This document shows positions 51,378-59,357 of a stretch of DNA of 64,000 nucleotides, piece by piece. The stretch's first letter is position 1. Every line of letters starts with the position of its first letter. The translations under genes were made by a program, and so were the position numbers. This DNA is from Kuafuiihalomonas sp039024635. Lineage in GTDB: Bacteria > Myxococcota > Kuafuiibacteriia > Kuafuiibacteriales > Kuafuiibacteriaceae. The notes under the pieces are model-generated. The model was not told the DNA's origin. It searched no databases and saw only the letters and a program-made list of their open reading frames with translations. Where the stretch lies: assembly GCA_039024635.1 (NCBI GenBank), contig JBCCQA010000001.1, positions 186,001 to 250,000 of the forward strand, in the 5' to 3' direction.

Positions 51378-52397
51378 TCAGGCGTAGCGTCGCCGGATGT
51401 TCGGGAGCAGGTACTCGCTGAAGGCGCGATCGAGGTCATGGGCCGGCGAAAGCCCCCAGTCTCGTCGCGCCCGATCGTCGTCGACCTGACCTGGCCAGCT
51501 GTCGATGATCTGCTGCCGCTTGGCGTCAGGTGCGAAGCTGATGTCGGCGGCCGGCATCGCATGGCGGACCAGGTCAGCAAGCTCGAGAGCGGTCGGTGAG
51601 AAGGCGGAGATGTTGTAGACCTCGGTGCTCAGCCTCTCCCGAGGGGCCTCCATGAGCCTCAGGAGCGCGTCGATGGCGTCGGGCATGGCCATGAATGGAA
51701 TGCGGGCATCCTCCCTGACGAAGCAGGCGTAGGGCTCCTTCTTGGCCGCTGCGTGGAGCATCTCGGGGGCGTAGTCGCTCGTGCCGCCATGGGGCACGGT
51801 GAAGGCGCTGATGAGTCCCGGAAAGCGAATGGAGCGGAAGTCCACCCCGGCCAGCTCGGGTTCGGCCGACAGCTGTCGGTAATGGTGGGCGTAATAGCGA
51901 CCCAAGTGCTCACAGTACAGCTTGTTGCAGCCGTACATGGTGGTGGGCATCAGGTGGGCATCTTCGGGCACCCGGCCCACAGCCTCCTTGGTCGCTCGGT
52001 CGGGAAGTCCGTACACCGCGATCGAGCTTGGAAAGAGAAAGCGGACCGGAGCGCCGTGCCATCGAGATTGCTCCACCGCCAGCTTGAGGAGGTTGAGGGT
52101 CCCCTTGACGTTCACCTCGTGGGCCGTTTCTGGCGTGAACTCGGCGCGAGTGGAAAGCAAGGCCGCCAGGTGAAAGATGGCGTGGATCTCGAACTCGCTG
52201 ACGAGTCGGTCGAGGAGCCTTTGATCGAGAACGTCACCCACGATGCGGGCGTGACAGCGAGAGGCTACGGGCTCGGCGAGCTCCCGGATGTCCAAACCGA
52301 GCAGATCGTACTCCGACTTGTCGGACATTCGTTCGATGAGACCCGTACCCATCTCGCCGCCGGCGCCGGTGACGAGCACGGCCTTGCGACGCGCCAT
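51378..52397 (-). CDS. NAD-dependent epimerase/dehydratase, L-threonine 3-dehydrogenase-like
   Basis: The 339-residue extended SDR has VLVTGAGGEMGTGLIERM, IFHLAALLSTRAEFTPETAHEVNVKGTLNLL, FPSSIAVYGLP and the YGCNKLYCEHLGRYYAHHY catalytic YxxxK, followed by FRSIRFPGLISAF. These match the epimerase-type L-threonine 3-dehydrogenases (Tdh2 family), which make 2-amino-3-ketobutyrate from threonine with NAD. A UDP-sugar epimerase is a less likely alternative. It is cytosolic. It lies 45 bp upstream of the CBS/receiver gene on the same strand. Confidence 0.82.
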   Translation of the reverse strand: MARRKAVLVTGAGGEMGTGLIERMSDKSEYDLLGLDIRELAEPVASRCHARIVGDVLDQRLLDRLVSEFEIHAIFHLAALLSTRAEFTPETAHEVNVKGTLNLLKLAVEQSRWHGAPVRFLFPSSIAVYGLPDRATKEAVGRVPEDAHLMPTTMYGCNKLYCEHLGRYYAHHYRQLSAEPELAGVDFRSIRFPGLISAFTVPHGGTSDYAPEMLHAAAKKEPYACFVREDARIPFMAMPDAIDALLRLMEAPRERLSTEVYNISAFSPTALELADLVRHAMPAADISFAPDAKRQQIIDSWPGQVDDDRARRDWGLSPAHDLDRAFSEYLLPNIRRRYA

Positions 52398-52495
52398 CCG
52401 GTGCCTGTGGACTCGCCGGCCTCGTCCGTCAAGCGCCGCAACGAAGTCGCTTTGTCCTTGGGCCTGCGAGGGGTGGACCCGACCATCCCGAGTCG

Positions 52496-53989
52496 ATGGA
52501 GGCGCCGACCGAACGGTACGACGTCATCGTTGTGGGCGCGGGCTTCGGTGGCCTTGGCGCGGCCCTGACCGCGGCGGAACGAGGAGCCCGGGTTCTGCTT
52601 CTGGAGTCCTTGAACTACCCCGGTGGCTGCGCTTCCACGTTTCAGCGCTCTGGCTATGCCTTCGAAGCCGGCGCGACGCTGTTCTCTGGCTTTGGGCCAG
52701 GTCAGCTCTTCCACGACTGGATGGAGCGGCACGGCATGAGCGTCAGCATCGATTTCATGGATCCGGTCGTCCATTTTCGGACGCCGAGTTGGTCGTTGGA
52801 CGTCAGCCGCAACCGGACCGACTTCTTCCGGTCTTTGGCCAGCTTGCCCGACACTCCGATGGAGTCCATCGTCCAGCTGGAGAGGGCCCAACGGCAGGTC
52901 GCGGACGTTCTGTGGGAGCTCTTGGACAATCCCGATGAGCTCCCGCCCATGAAGCCCAGCGCCCTGCTTGCTCATCTGCGGCGTTCGCCTCGCTACCTGA
53001 TGCTCCTTCCCTATCTCGGTCGAAGCTTGGGCGCTTGCCTACAGGCGTGGGGCGTGCCCGAGACATCGGGCCTCCGGACCTATCTCAACGCCCTGTGCCA
53101 GATCACCATTCAGTGCTCGGCCGAAGAAGCCGAGTCGACCTTCGCCCTCGGCACCATGGACTACTATTTCCGGGGGACCGGGCACGTGCGAGGCGGGATC
53201 GGTCGGCTGGCCTGGGCCTTCGTCGAGACCATTCAGGGACTCGGCCAAGACGTGCTGCTCGCTCATCGCGTGAAATGCATACGTCGAGAGGAAGGGGAGT
53301 GGGTCGTCGAGGCTCGAGGTCGCCGCTTCCGCGGCGCGAAGCTGTTGGCCAACCTGTTGCCCGCCGACCTGGAACGACTTCGAAACGACGTGCCCGACAC
53401 GCGGATGGAGGCGCTTCAACAGCGCGTCGAAGCGGGCTGGGGAGCGGCCATGCTCTACTGGGTCGTCGAGCCCCCTCCTTCTTCGAGCGAGGGGGGGCCT
53501 CGCCACTACGAGCTCGTCCAGGACGAGGCGCTTCCCCTGACCGATGGGAACCATCTCTTCGTATCGATCAGCGGGGAAGAAGACGAAGGCCGAGCGCCTG
53601 AGGGGCTTCGAACTGTCACCACCTCCACCCACGTCCACATGGCTCGGCTCCAGGAGGAGGGAGGCCGCTATGTGGCCGAGGTTCAAGAGCGGATGCGACA
53701 GGGCTTGGGCGCCCTTCTTCCGGATTGGTGGCAGCGACGACGATTCGAGATGACGGCTTCGCCTCGGACCTTCCAGCGCTTCACGGGGCGCAGCCAAGGC
53801 TTCGTCGGCGGGATTCCCCGACGCCGCAGCCTCCAGCACTACTCGGGCGTGTTCCCGAGACCGGTCGAAGACGGGCTCTACCTGGTCGGTGACTCGGTCT
53901 TCCCGGGGCAGAGCACCTTGGCCACCGCCATCGGCGGCCGTCGGACGGCCCGGGCGGCACTCTCCAAGGCCTGGCTCTTCAGTCGCTGA
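52496..53989 (+). CDS. carotenoid desaturase/isomerase-like flavoprotein
   Basis: The 497-residue protein has an N-terminal dinucleotide-binding motif VIVVGAGFGGLGAALTAAERG and GGCASTFQRSGYAFEAGATLFSGFG, the typical opening of CrtI/CrtD-type desaturases and isomerases. HVRGGIGRLAWAF and YLVGDSVFPGQSTLATAIGGRRTA (FAD-binding C-terminus) also fit. It should oxidise a polyene or saturate a retinol-like chain. It is not specific enough to name a reaction; CrtD-like 3,4-desaturase is one possibility. No other carotenoid genes are close by. It diverges from the epimerase gene with a 98-bp gap. Confidence 0.83.
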   Translation: MEAPTERYDVIVVGAGFGGLGAALTAAERGARVLLLESLNYPGGCASTFQRSGYAFEAGATLFSGFGPGQLFHDWMERHGMSVSIDFMDPVVHFRTPSWSLDVSRNRTDFFRSLASLPDTPMESIVQLERAQRQVADVLWELLDNPDELPPMKPSALLAHLRRSPRYLMLLPYLGRSLGACLQAWGVPETSGLRTYLNALCQITIQCSAEEAESTFALGTMDYYFRGTGHVRGGIGRLAWAFVETIQGLGQDVLLAHRVKCIRREEGEWVVEARGRRFRGAKLLANLLPADLERLRNDVPDTRMEALQQRVEAGWGAAMLYWVVEPPPSSSEGGPRHYELVQDEALPLTDGNHLFVSISGEEDEGRAPEGLRTVTTSTHVHMARLQEEGGRYVAEVQERMRQGLGALLPDWWQRRRFEMTASPRTFQRFTGRSQGFVGGIPRRRSLQHYSGVFPRPVEDGLYLVGDSVFPGQSTLATAIGGRRTARAALSKAWLFSR

Positions 53990-54001
53990 GAGCTGGTGTC
54001 C

Positions 54002-54439
54002 TCAGGACACTGGAGGCCTGCTCAGGCACCACAACATCAGGCCGCTCCGCAGGGTCCAGCTCAGGGTTCGAAGCCAATTTCCGGCCACGAGCTCAGTGTG
54101 GGCTCTGGGGTCGAAGGCGCCGGCCAAGAGGCCGTGCCGGGGGATGCTGTGAAAGAAGGTCACGGCCCAGATCAGACTCACCAGAGCCAGACCCAGCCAG
54201 GCAGCCCAGCCGGCGAGGGGGCGTGGCGGCTGAACGGCGAAGAGGGCCGCCGTTCCCGCCTCCATGCACATGAGGGGCAAGACGATCCAAGTGATCAGCC
54301 GGGTGTGGGCCTCGTGATAACTCGCGAAGGCTTCGGGCCCCACCTGCGCAAAGAGTGGGTAGTGAACGACCTGGACCATCCAGATCACGCCCGTCATGGC
54401 GAAGGTCGCGAAGACGTGAGCCAGAAGGAGGGGAGGCAT
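54002..54439 (-). CDS. small membrane protein (DUF1772-like)
   Basis: About 145 residues from ATG 54439: PPLLLAHVFATFAMTGVIWMVQVVHYPLF, LITWIVLPLMCMEAGTAALF, AAWLGLALVSLIWAVTFFHSIPRHG, WLRTLSWTLRSGLMLW. Four membrane helices with conserved His and Pro resemble the DUF1772-type integral membrane proteins. Its start overlaps the upstream SDR stop (TGATG), so they are translated together. Function unknown; a role linked to the SDR is inferred only from coupling. A longer frame covering the SDR gene is a shadow. Confidence 0.75.
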   Translation of the reverse strand: MPPLLLAHVFATFAMTGVIWMVQVVHYPLFAQVGPEAFASYHEAHTRLITWIVLPLMCMEAGTAALFAVQPPRPLAGWAAWLGLALVSLIWAVTFFHSIPRHGLLAGAFDPRAHTELVAGNWLRTLSWTLRSGLMLWCLSRPPVS

Positions 54440-55185
54440 CACTTCTGAACTTTCAGGGTGGACAGGCCGCCGTCCACCCCGAAGATCTGACCGCTCACCC
54501 AGCTCTGGCTGGGTTGAAGCAGCCAGTCGATCATCGAAGCGACGTCGTCCGCCGTCCCCAGGCGCTGCAGAGGATGCATGGTCAGGGAGGCGTTGCGAGA
54601 CATCTCGTTGCTCGTGATGGACTCGGCGAGCTTGGTCTCCACGAGTCCTGGCGCCACTACGTTGAAGCGGACGCCGTAGCGGCTGTAGGTAGCCGCGGCC
54701 GAAAGCGCCAGTCCCTGCACACCGGCCTTCGCGGCCGAGATGCTCTCGTGATTGGGCAAACCCACTCGGGCCGCCGCGCTCGACAGGAGCACCACCGAGC
54801 CTCCGGTCTTGCGAAGGACTTTGGCCGCCCCGCGAACGGTGCCGAATGCCGAGAAGAGATTCGTTCGTAGGACCTCTTCGAACTCTTCGTCTTTTGTCAT
54901 GTGGGCCGCCTTGAGCATGATCGAGCCCACCAGATTCACGACGCCGTCCAGACCATCGTGACGCCTCGCCGCCGCCTGCACCCCCGCTTCGACCGCACTC
55001 GGGTCCCGCGCGTCGAAGATGATGGGTGCAGCGTCGAAGCGCTGACCGGCCTGCCGGAGACGCTCTCCGTCCCGGCCCGCCAAGAGCACCCGGTGGCCGC
55101 CCGCCTGTAGTCGAGCCGCTAGGGCCTGGCCGATGTCGCCCCCCCCGCCGATGAGGAGGTACCGACCTGCTTCTGATTTTGACAT
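54439..55185 (-). CDS. short-chain dehydrogenase/reductase lacking the catalytic Tyr
   Basis: The 248-residue protein has a glycine-rich Rossmann start (LLIGGGGDIGQALAARL), NLVGSIM, the catalytic serine in VVLLSSAAARVG, the C-terminal VAPGLVETKLAESI and GQIFGVDGGLS. The YxxxK motif reads ISAAK (NHESISAAKAG), so the usual tyrosine is replaced by isoleucine. That may indicate altered catalysis or a non-catalytic role. ATG 55185 is used; a longer start would run into the inverted-repeat element. The 66 bp upstream abut that element (55251-55439). It is coupled to the downstream membrane protein. Confidence 0.82.
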   Translation of the reverse strand: MSKSEAGRYLLIGGGGDIGQALAARLQAGGHRVLLAGRDGERLRQAGQRFDAAPIIFDARDPSAVEAGVQAAARRHDGLDGVVNLVGSIMLKAAHMTKDEEFEEVLRTNLFSAFGTVRGAAKVLRKTGGSVVLLSSAAARVGLPNHESISAAKAGVQGLALSAAATYSRYGVRFNVVAPGLVETKLAESITSNEMSRNASLTMHPLQRLGTADDVASMIDWLLQPSQSWVSGQIFGVDGGLSTLKVQK

Positions 55186-55250
55186 GGACAAAGCCTGGAC
55201 GGGGTCGGCGGCCGCTCCAAGTCCTTTCGCCCTCGGACGTCTGCCCTCGC

Positions 55251-55439
55251 CTAGTGTACCGATCACAGAGTTCAGATCGCTTCCCGCCGGCCCTCGACAC
55301 CCTGCCGGCCCAGCGGCCTACGGCCGCCCTTTCGGGCTTCTCAGTCCCTGGGGCCCACCCAACTCCCCCCGAAGCTGGTCCACCAGGACGGCCGATGACT
55401 CGACGGGAAGCTGATCGAACTTCATGACCGGCACCCTAG
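55251..55439. mobile_element. MITE-like inverted-repeat element, copy 2 (189 bp)
   Basis: The same element as at 223-383. It opens CTAGTGTACCGATC and ends GACCGGCACCCTAG, with matching interior (GCTTCCCGCCGGCCCTCGAC near the left, CCACCAGGACGGCC near the right). It is 28 bp longer because of an extra segment around 55316-55350. Both CTAG ends are kept. It sits between the start of the reverse-strand SDR and the start of the forward Cys-rich lipoprotein, so it could carry or disrupt the promoters of both. Confidence 0.7.
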
Positions 55440-55527
55440 GATGGGAAGAAGACCCGTCAAATCTCTGATGAGAGGAACTGAAAAGGGTGGGGACGCCATT
55501 GGCCTGCCTCTTGAACAGACCTGGACC

Positions 55528-56127
55528 ATGCGTCGTGCCGAACTCCTGTGCCTGTTCCTCTTGGCCTGTGCCAGCGAGCCGAGTGGTGGGCTGAATGGCG
55601 CGCGCTCAGGCGTGGATCTGGGAGCGGGCCCCGACGCCGGTTTCGTTCTGAGTGGAGACCTGGGGACGCAGACGGACCTTGGATCGACGTCGGACGTGGG
55701 TTCTTCGGAGTGCACAGGCCTCGACCTCGATGCCTGCGAAGACCGAGCCGATTGCCAGGTTCATGGATGTAACGGCTGCGATGGGCCTCTGTTCGAGATC
55801 TGCATCGAGGTGGGCGACCGTCCCCCCCTGCCTTGCCCGCTCTTGCCCTGCTTTCAGGACCCTTGCCAGGTCATCCTCGAGCCGGAGGCCTGCTTGGACG
55901 CTTCGTGCACCCCCTTTCATCTAATGGTCCCGTGTGACTGCGGCCTCAGCCCCGACTGTTTGTGCCCCGAGTTCTTGGGGTGCTCGTCCCAGCAACCACT
56001 CTGCGACGGCGCAATGTGCGACCTCGATGCACCGCCCTGCCCAGAGGGCATGGTCCCGGTGGTGGCCGACGGCTGCTACGACGGTCGCTGCGTCCCCCCG
56101 CAAGCCTGCCCGTCTGACGCGGGCTAG
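55528..56127 (+). CDS. Cys-rich lipoprotein
   Basis: The 199-residue protein begins RRAELLCLFLLACASEPSGG, with a lipobox and lipidated Cys near residue 14. An acidic, Gly/Thr-rich spacer precedes a Cys-rich region (CTGLDLDACEDRADCQVHGC, CPLLPCFQDPC, CDCGLSPDCLCPEF) with about 28 cysteines in total. The spacing does not match a family I know; disulfides would form in the periplasm or on the surface. ATG 55528 is chosen; the frame extends further upstream into the flank of the inverted-repeat element and is not believed coding. It ends 8 bp before the kinase stop. Confidence 0.78.
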   Translation: MRRAELLCLFLLACASEPSGGLNGARSGVDLGAGPDAGFVLSGDLGTQTDLGSTSDVGSSECTGLDLDACEDRADCQVHGCNGCDGPLFEICIEVGDRPPLPCPLLPCFQDPCQVILEPEACLDASCTPFHLMVPCDCGLSPDCLCPEFLGCSSQQPLCDGAMCDLDAPPCPEGMVPVVADGCYDGRCVPPQACPSDAG

Positions 56128-56135
56128 CTCGCACA

Positions 56136-58061
56136 CTAGGGGCGGCTGCTGGTATCGGTCTGGAGCTTCTTCAAGGATCGGTCCAGAGCGTCCTCAGTGG
56201 GCGGATCCAGACCGTCTTCTGGAGCTTCGCCTTCGTCGGTCTCGGATTGAGAGGGCTTGGTCTCGTTTTGAGAAGGACCCGCAGACGTTGGATCCGTCGT
56301 AACTGTTGAGTCCTCTTCGGGTGTCTCGTTTTGAGGTGAAGAGGCTTCGCTCGGTGCGGTCACTGGCTCGTTTTGAGCCGCTTGATCGGCGGCTCCGGCC
56401 TCTTCCTTCTCATTTCGAGCGGATCCGTCTCGTTTTGGGATCTCTGCGCCCAGGCGGGCGACGGTCGCCATGAGCTCGGCCTGGATTCGGCGCATCGCTG
56501 CCGGATCTGCCCCTGTGGGGTCTCGGTACCAGGCCCCCCAGCGGAAGGCGGCCCGCCTCGCCTGGGCTTCGACATCGGACCAAGCGACCTCTTGGGCGGT
56601 GATCTCGGCCGTGAGGGCCTGGTCCAGAGACTCGAAGAGGGCCCGGCTATCGGTCGTCCCCTCGGTCGACGGAGGAGGCTGGGAGGGTGGCTTGTCGATT
56701 CGGTCAGCGGTTGGGGTAGTTTTGGCGTTGGGGTCGGGCGGGTCCGTCGCTGCTGCCGCGGCCTTTGGCCTGGGTTTCGGCTTGGGTGCAGGCTTTGGCT
56801 GGGCCCGCTCTGCCTTGGGCTTCTTGGGTGGCTCGCCTTCGAGAGCGGAGGCCTGGCTCCCGTTCACGGGCTCGACCTTTGGACCCGGCAAGACCCGGTC
56901 CCAGCCAAAGCGCAGCGCGAGCACGGTGGCCAGCACGACGGCGCCACTCGCCCACCACCAAGTCGCGCCCGCGGATGGTCGAGCGGGGGGGCTCGGCGCC
57001 TTCGGAACCTCGATCTCGTTCGGCTCCCCGAAAGTGAGCTCGGGACCGTCGTCAGCATCCGAGAATTGAAGGGGCGACTGACGATCGACCCGGGTGTCTC
57101 GGCTCGAACTGGGTCCGAGGTCGAGACTGCGTCCCAACAGGCCGGTTTCGTCGATGGCGCGCATCAAGGCCAGAGCGTTGGGGAGACGCCGCTTGGGGTC
57201 CTTCTCCAGCAGCCTCATCACGATGGGCGTCAGGCCACCGTACTCCAAAAGGGGACGACTAGGCTCGCTGCTCACGTGCTGGTGGGCGAGCTCCCTTACG
57301 TCACCTCGAAAGGGGACCTCGCCAGTCAGAAGCAGATACATGAGGACGCCCAGGGCGTAGAGATCGGCCGTCGCCTTCACCTCGCCCCCGGTGATCTGCT
57401 CGGGGGACATGTAGGCCGGGGTTCCGAAGAACATCCCTTCTTGGGTCAGCTGCGTGTGCTGGCCCGGGTCGGGCTCCATGATGCCCACCAAGCCGAAGTC
57501 CAAGATCTTGATCTGCTCCCCGTCCTTACCGGGGTCGGGCACCAGCATGATGTTCTGGGGCTTCAGGTCTCGGTGCACGAAGCCCTTTCGATGGGCGATG
57601 GCGAGTCCCGATGCGATCTGAAGGGTCCACTCGGCTACTGTTCCGGGAGGAATCGGGCCCCGCTCCCGGGAACGGGTCCACAGGGACTCACCCTCTAGGA
57701 GCTCCATGACCATGTATGGGACACCGTGCTCGGTGCTCCCGAAGTCGCTGACGGCGACGATGTTGGGGTGGTTCAGTCGGCTCAGTACCTTCGCCTCCCG
57801 GTGGAAGCGTTTGGCCAGCATCTGGTCCGAAGCCATCTGGCCGTGAAGCGCCTTGAAGGCGAAGTGCTTCTCGAGCCGGGTGTGAAGGGCCCGGTAGACC
57901 ATCGCCATGCCCCCGGACCCGATGACGTCTACGATTCGGTATCGGTCGATGAGTCGGTCGATGAGGGGAAGAGGGTCAAGTGTGCCGAGGGGCGTACCGT
58001 CTAGCCCGCAGAACTCCTGGGACCTCGTATAGGTGGAGCCACAGAGGGAGCAGACCAGCAC
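56136..58061 (-). CDS. membrane-anchored Ser/Thr protein kinase with N-terminal zinc-ribbon-like motif
   Basis: The 641-residue protein starts at GTG with a short CSLCG...FCGLDG zinc-ribbon-like pair. The kinase domain (about 41-310) follows: DVIGSGGMAMVYRA, AFK (K70), HREAKVL (E89), VHRDLKPQN (163-170), DFG (188-190), GTPAYMSPEQ. All catalytic residues are present, so it is probably active. A linker, one membrane helix (ASGAVVLATVLALRFG, near 370) and a Pro/Lys-rich stretch follow. The C-terminal tail contains QNE at multiples of 7 residues. It is an inner-membrane kinase of the type common in myxobacteria; substrates unknown. Confidence 0.9.
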   Translation of the reverse strand: MLVCSLCGSTYTRSQEFCGLDGTPLGTLDPLPLIDRLIDRYRIVDVIGSGGMAMVYRALHTRLEKHFAFKALHGQMASDQMLAKRFHREAKVLSRLNHPNIVAVSDFGSTEHGVPYMVMELLEGESLWTRSRERGPIPPGTVAEWTLQIASGLAIAHRKGFVHRDLKPQNIMLVPDPGKDGEQIKILDFGLVGIMEPDPGQHTQLTQEGMFFGTPAYMSPEQITGGEVKATADLYALGVLMYLLLTGEVPFRGDVRELAHQHVSSEPSRPLLEYGGLTPIVMRLLEKDPKRRLPNALALMRAIDETGLLGRSLDLGPSSSRDTRVDRQSPLQFSDADDGPELTFGEPNEIEVPKAPSPPARPSAGATWWWASGAVVLATVLALRFGWDRVLPGPKVEPVNGSQASALEGEPPKKPKAERAQPKPAPKPKPRPKAAAAATDPPDPNAKTTPTADRIDKPPSQPPPSTEGTTDSRALFESLDQALTAEITAQEVAWSDVEAQARRAAFRWGAWYRDPTGADPAAMRRIQAELMATVARLGAEIPKRDGSARNEKEEAGAADQAAQNEPVTAPSEASSPQNETPEEDSTVTTDPTSAGPSQNETKPSQSETDEGEAPEDGLDPPTEDALDRSLKKLQTDTSSRP

Positions 58062-58107
58062 CTGGGGAGGGGTAGCACAGCATCTTCGGTGAAGTGCAGC
58101 CTGGAGA

Positions 58108-59310
58108 TCACTCCTCCGAGGACGTCATGTCCGTCACGATCTCGGGGCAGGCCTCCAGAGTGCGATGAACCGGACAGCGATCTGCGATCTCCCGCAGCCG
58201 CGCTCTTTGGGCCTCGTCCAGTGGACCTTGGATCCGAAGCTGACGGTGAAGCCTTTCGACCCGTCCGCTCTGGCCCTCGGCGTCCTCTTGGTGACTTCGC
58301 TCGTGCCGGAGAAGGACGTCGACTTCCTCCAAGGGCCAGGCTTTCCGCTTGGCGTACATCCGAAGGGTCATCGAGGTGCAGGTGCCGAGGGCGGCGAGCA
58401 AGAATTCGTAGGGCGTGATGCCGCTGTCGTCGCCGCCCAAAGACTTGGGCTCGTCGCCTCGGAGTACGTGTCGTCGGGCCTGGACGCGCTGCGCCAGCTT
58501 GGGGAGGGCGCTCACCCGAACGAGGCCTTCGTCTTCGTCCTGCGAACGTCGCTCCGGCAAGAAGCGGCTCGCCCAAGCTGAGACCACGTCGGCCACATAC
58601 TGGGAGTCCCGAGGCCGCGTCAGAAGGTGATCCGCGTCGTCGAGACTGATGAAGGACTTGGGATGGGTCGCGGCCTCGAAGATCTTCCGGGCCTCGTCGA
58701 CCCCTACCAATTCGTCGGTCGGCGCGTGAAGGACGAGAAGAGGGCGACGAATCCGGCGGATCTGGGCCTCCAGGCGCTGGTCCTGAAGGTCGTCCACGAA
58801 CTGTTTCTTGATGGTGAAGCGTCGACCGGCCAGGTCGACTTCGGCCTCTCCGCGGGCGTTGATCTCGTCCAGGCCGTCCCGAAGGAGATGGGTCACGTGG
58901 CCGGGGCTTGCCGGCGCGGCGATGGTGACGACGGCCTTCACGGTCTTCAGCTCGGGCGCGGCGGCCAGGACGGCCGCCCCACCCAGGGAGTGACCGATCA
59001 GGAGATCGACTTCTTTGCTCGCTTCGTTGAGGGCCCGAGCCGCAACGAGAAGGTCTTGGACGTTGGAGCTGAAGTTCTCGTTGGCGAAGTCGCCCTCGGA
59101 GTTCCCCAGACCCGTGAAGTCGAAGCGCAGGACGCCAATCCCCCGGTCGACCAGGGCCCGGCTGACCCGGGTTGCGGCCGCGATGTCCTTCGAGCATGTG
59201 AAGCAGTGGGCGAACAGTGCGTAGCCCCGACAGTCGTCGTAGGGCTCTTCGAGGCGGCCCGACAGCGTCTCGCCACGGCCGTTCTCGAAGCTGAACTGAG
59301 ATTGGAGCAT
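58108..59310 (-). CDS. alpha/beta hydrolase-OsmC fusion protein
   Basis: The 400-residue protein joins an alpha/beta hydrolase (about 1-255) and an OsmC domain (about 265-400). The hydrolase shows LIGHSLGGAAVLA (nucleophile S108), VLHAPTDELVGVDEAR (Asp) and LDDADHLL (His). The OsmC part has TPYEFLLAALGTCTSMTLRMYAKR and CPVHRTLE, whose two cysteines form the peroxidatic pair. This fusion is a recognised bifunctional family, presumably acting on organic hydroperoxides and esters. ATG 59310 gives LQSQFSFENGRGE; the long upstream extension is non-coding. Neighbours are a rhomboid gene upstream and the kinase downstream, same strand. Confidence 0.92.
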   Translation of the reverse strand: MLQSQFSFENGRGETLSGRLEEPYDDCRGYALFAHCFTCSKDIAAATRVSRALVDRGIGVLRFDFTGLGNSEGDFANENFSSNVQDLLVAARALNEASKEVDLLIGHSLGGAAVLAAAPELKTVKAVVTIAAPASPGHVTHLLRDGLDEINARGEAEVDLAGRRFTIKKQFVDDLQDQRLEAQIRRIRRPLLVLHAPTDELVGVDEARKIFEAATHPKSFISLDDADHLLTRPRDSQYVADVVSAWASRFLPERRSQDEDEGLVRVSALPKLAQRVQARRHVLRGDEPKSLGGDDSGITPYEFLLAALGTCTSMTLRMYAKRKAWPLEEVDVLLRHERSHQEDAEGQSGRVERLHRQLRIQGPLDEAQRARLREIADRCPVHRTLEACPEIVTDMTSSEE

Positions 59311-59357
59311 CCGCGGATGCTGCCCTCGTGCCCCCCCAGGGTCGAGAACCGGACTGC

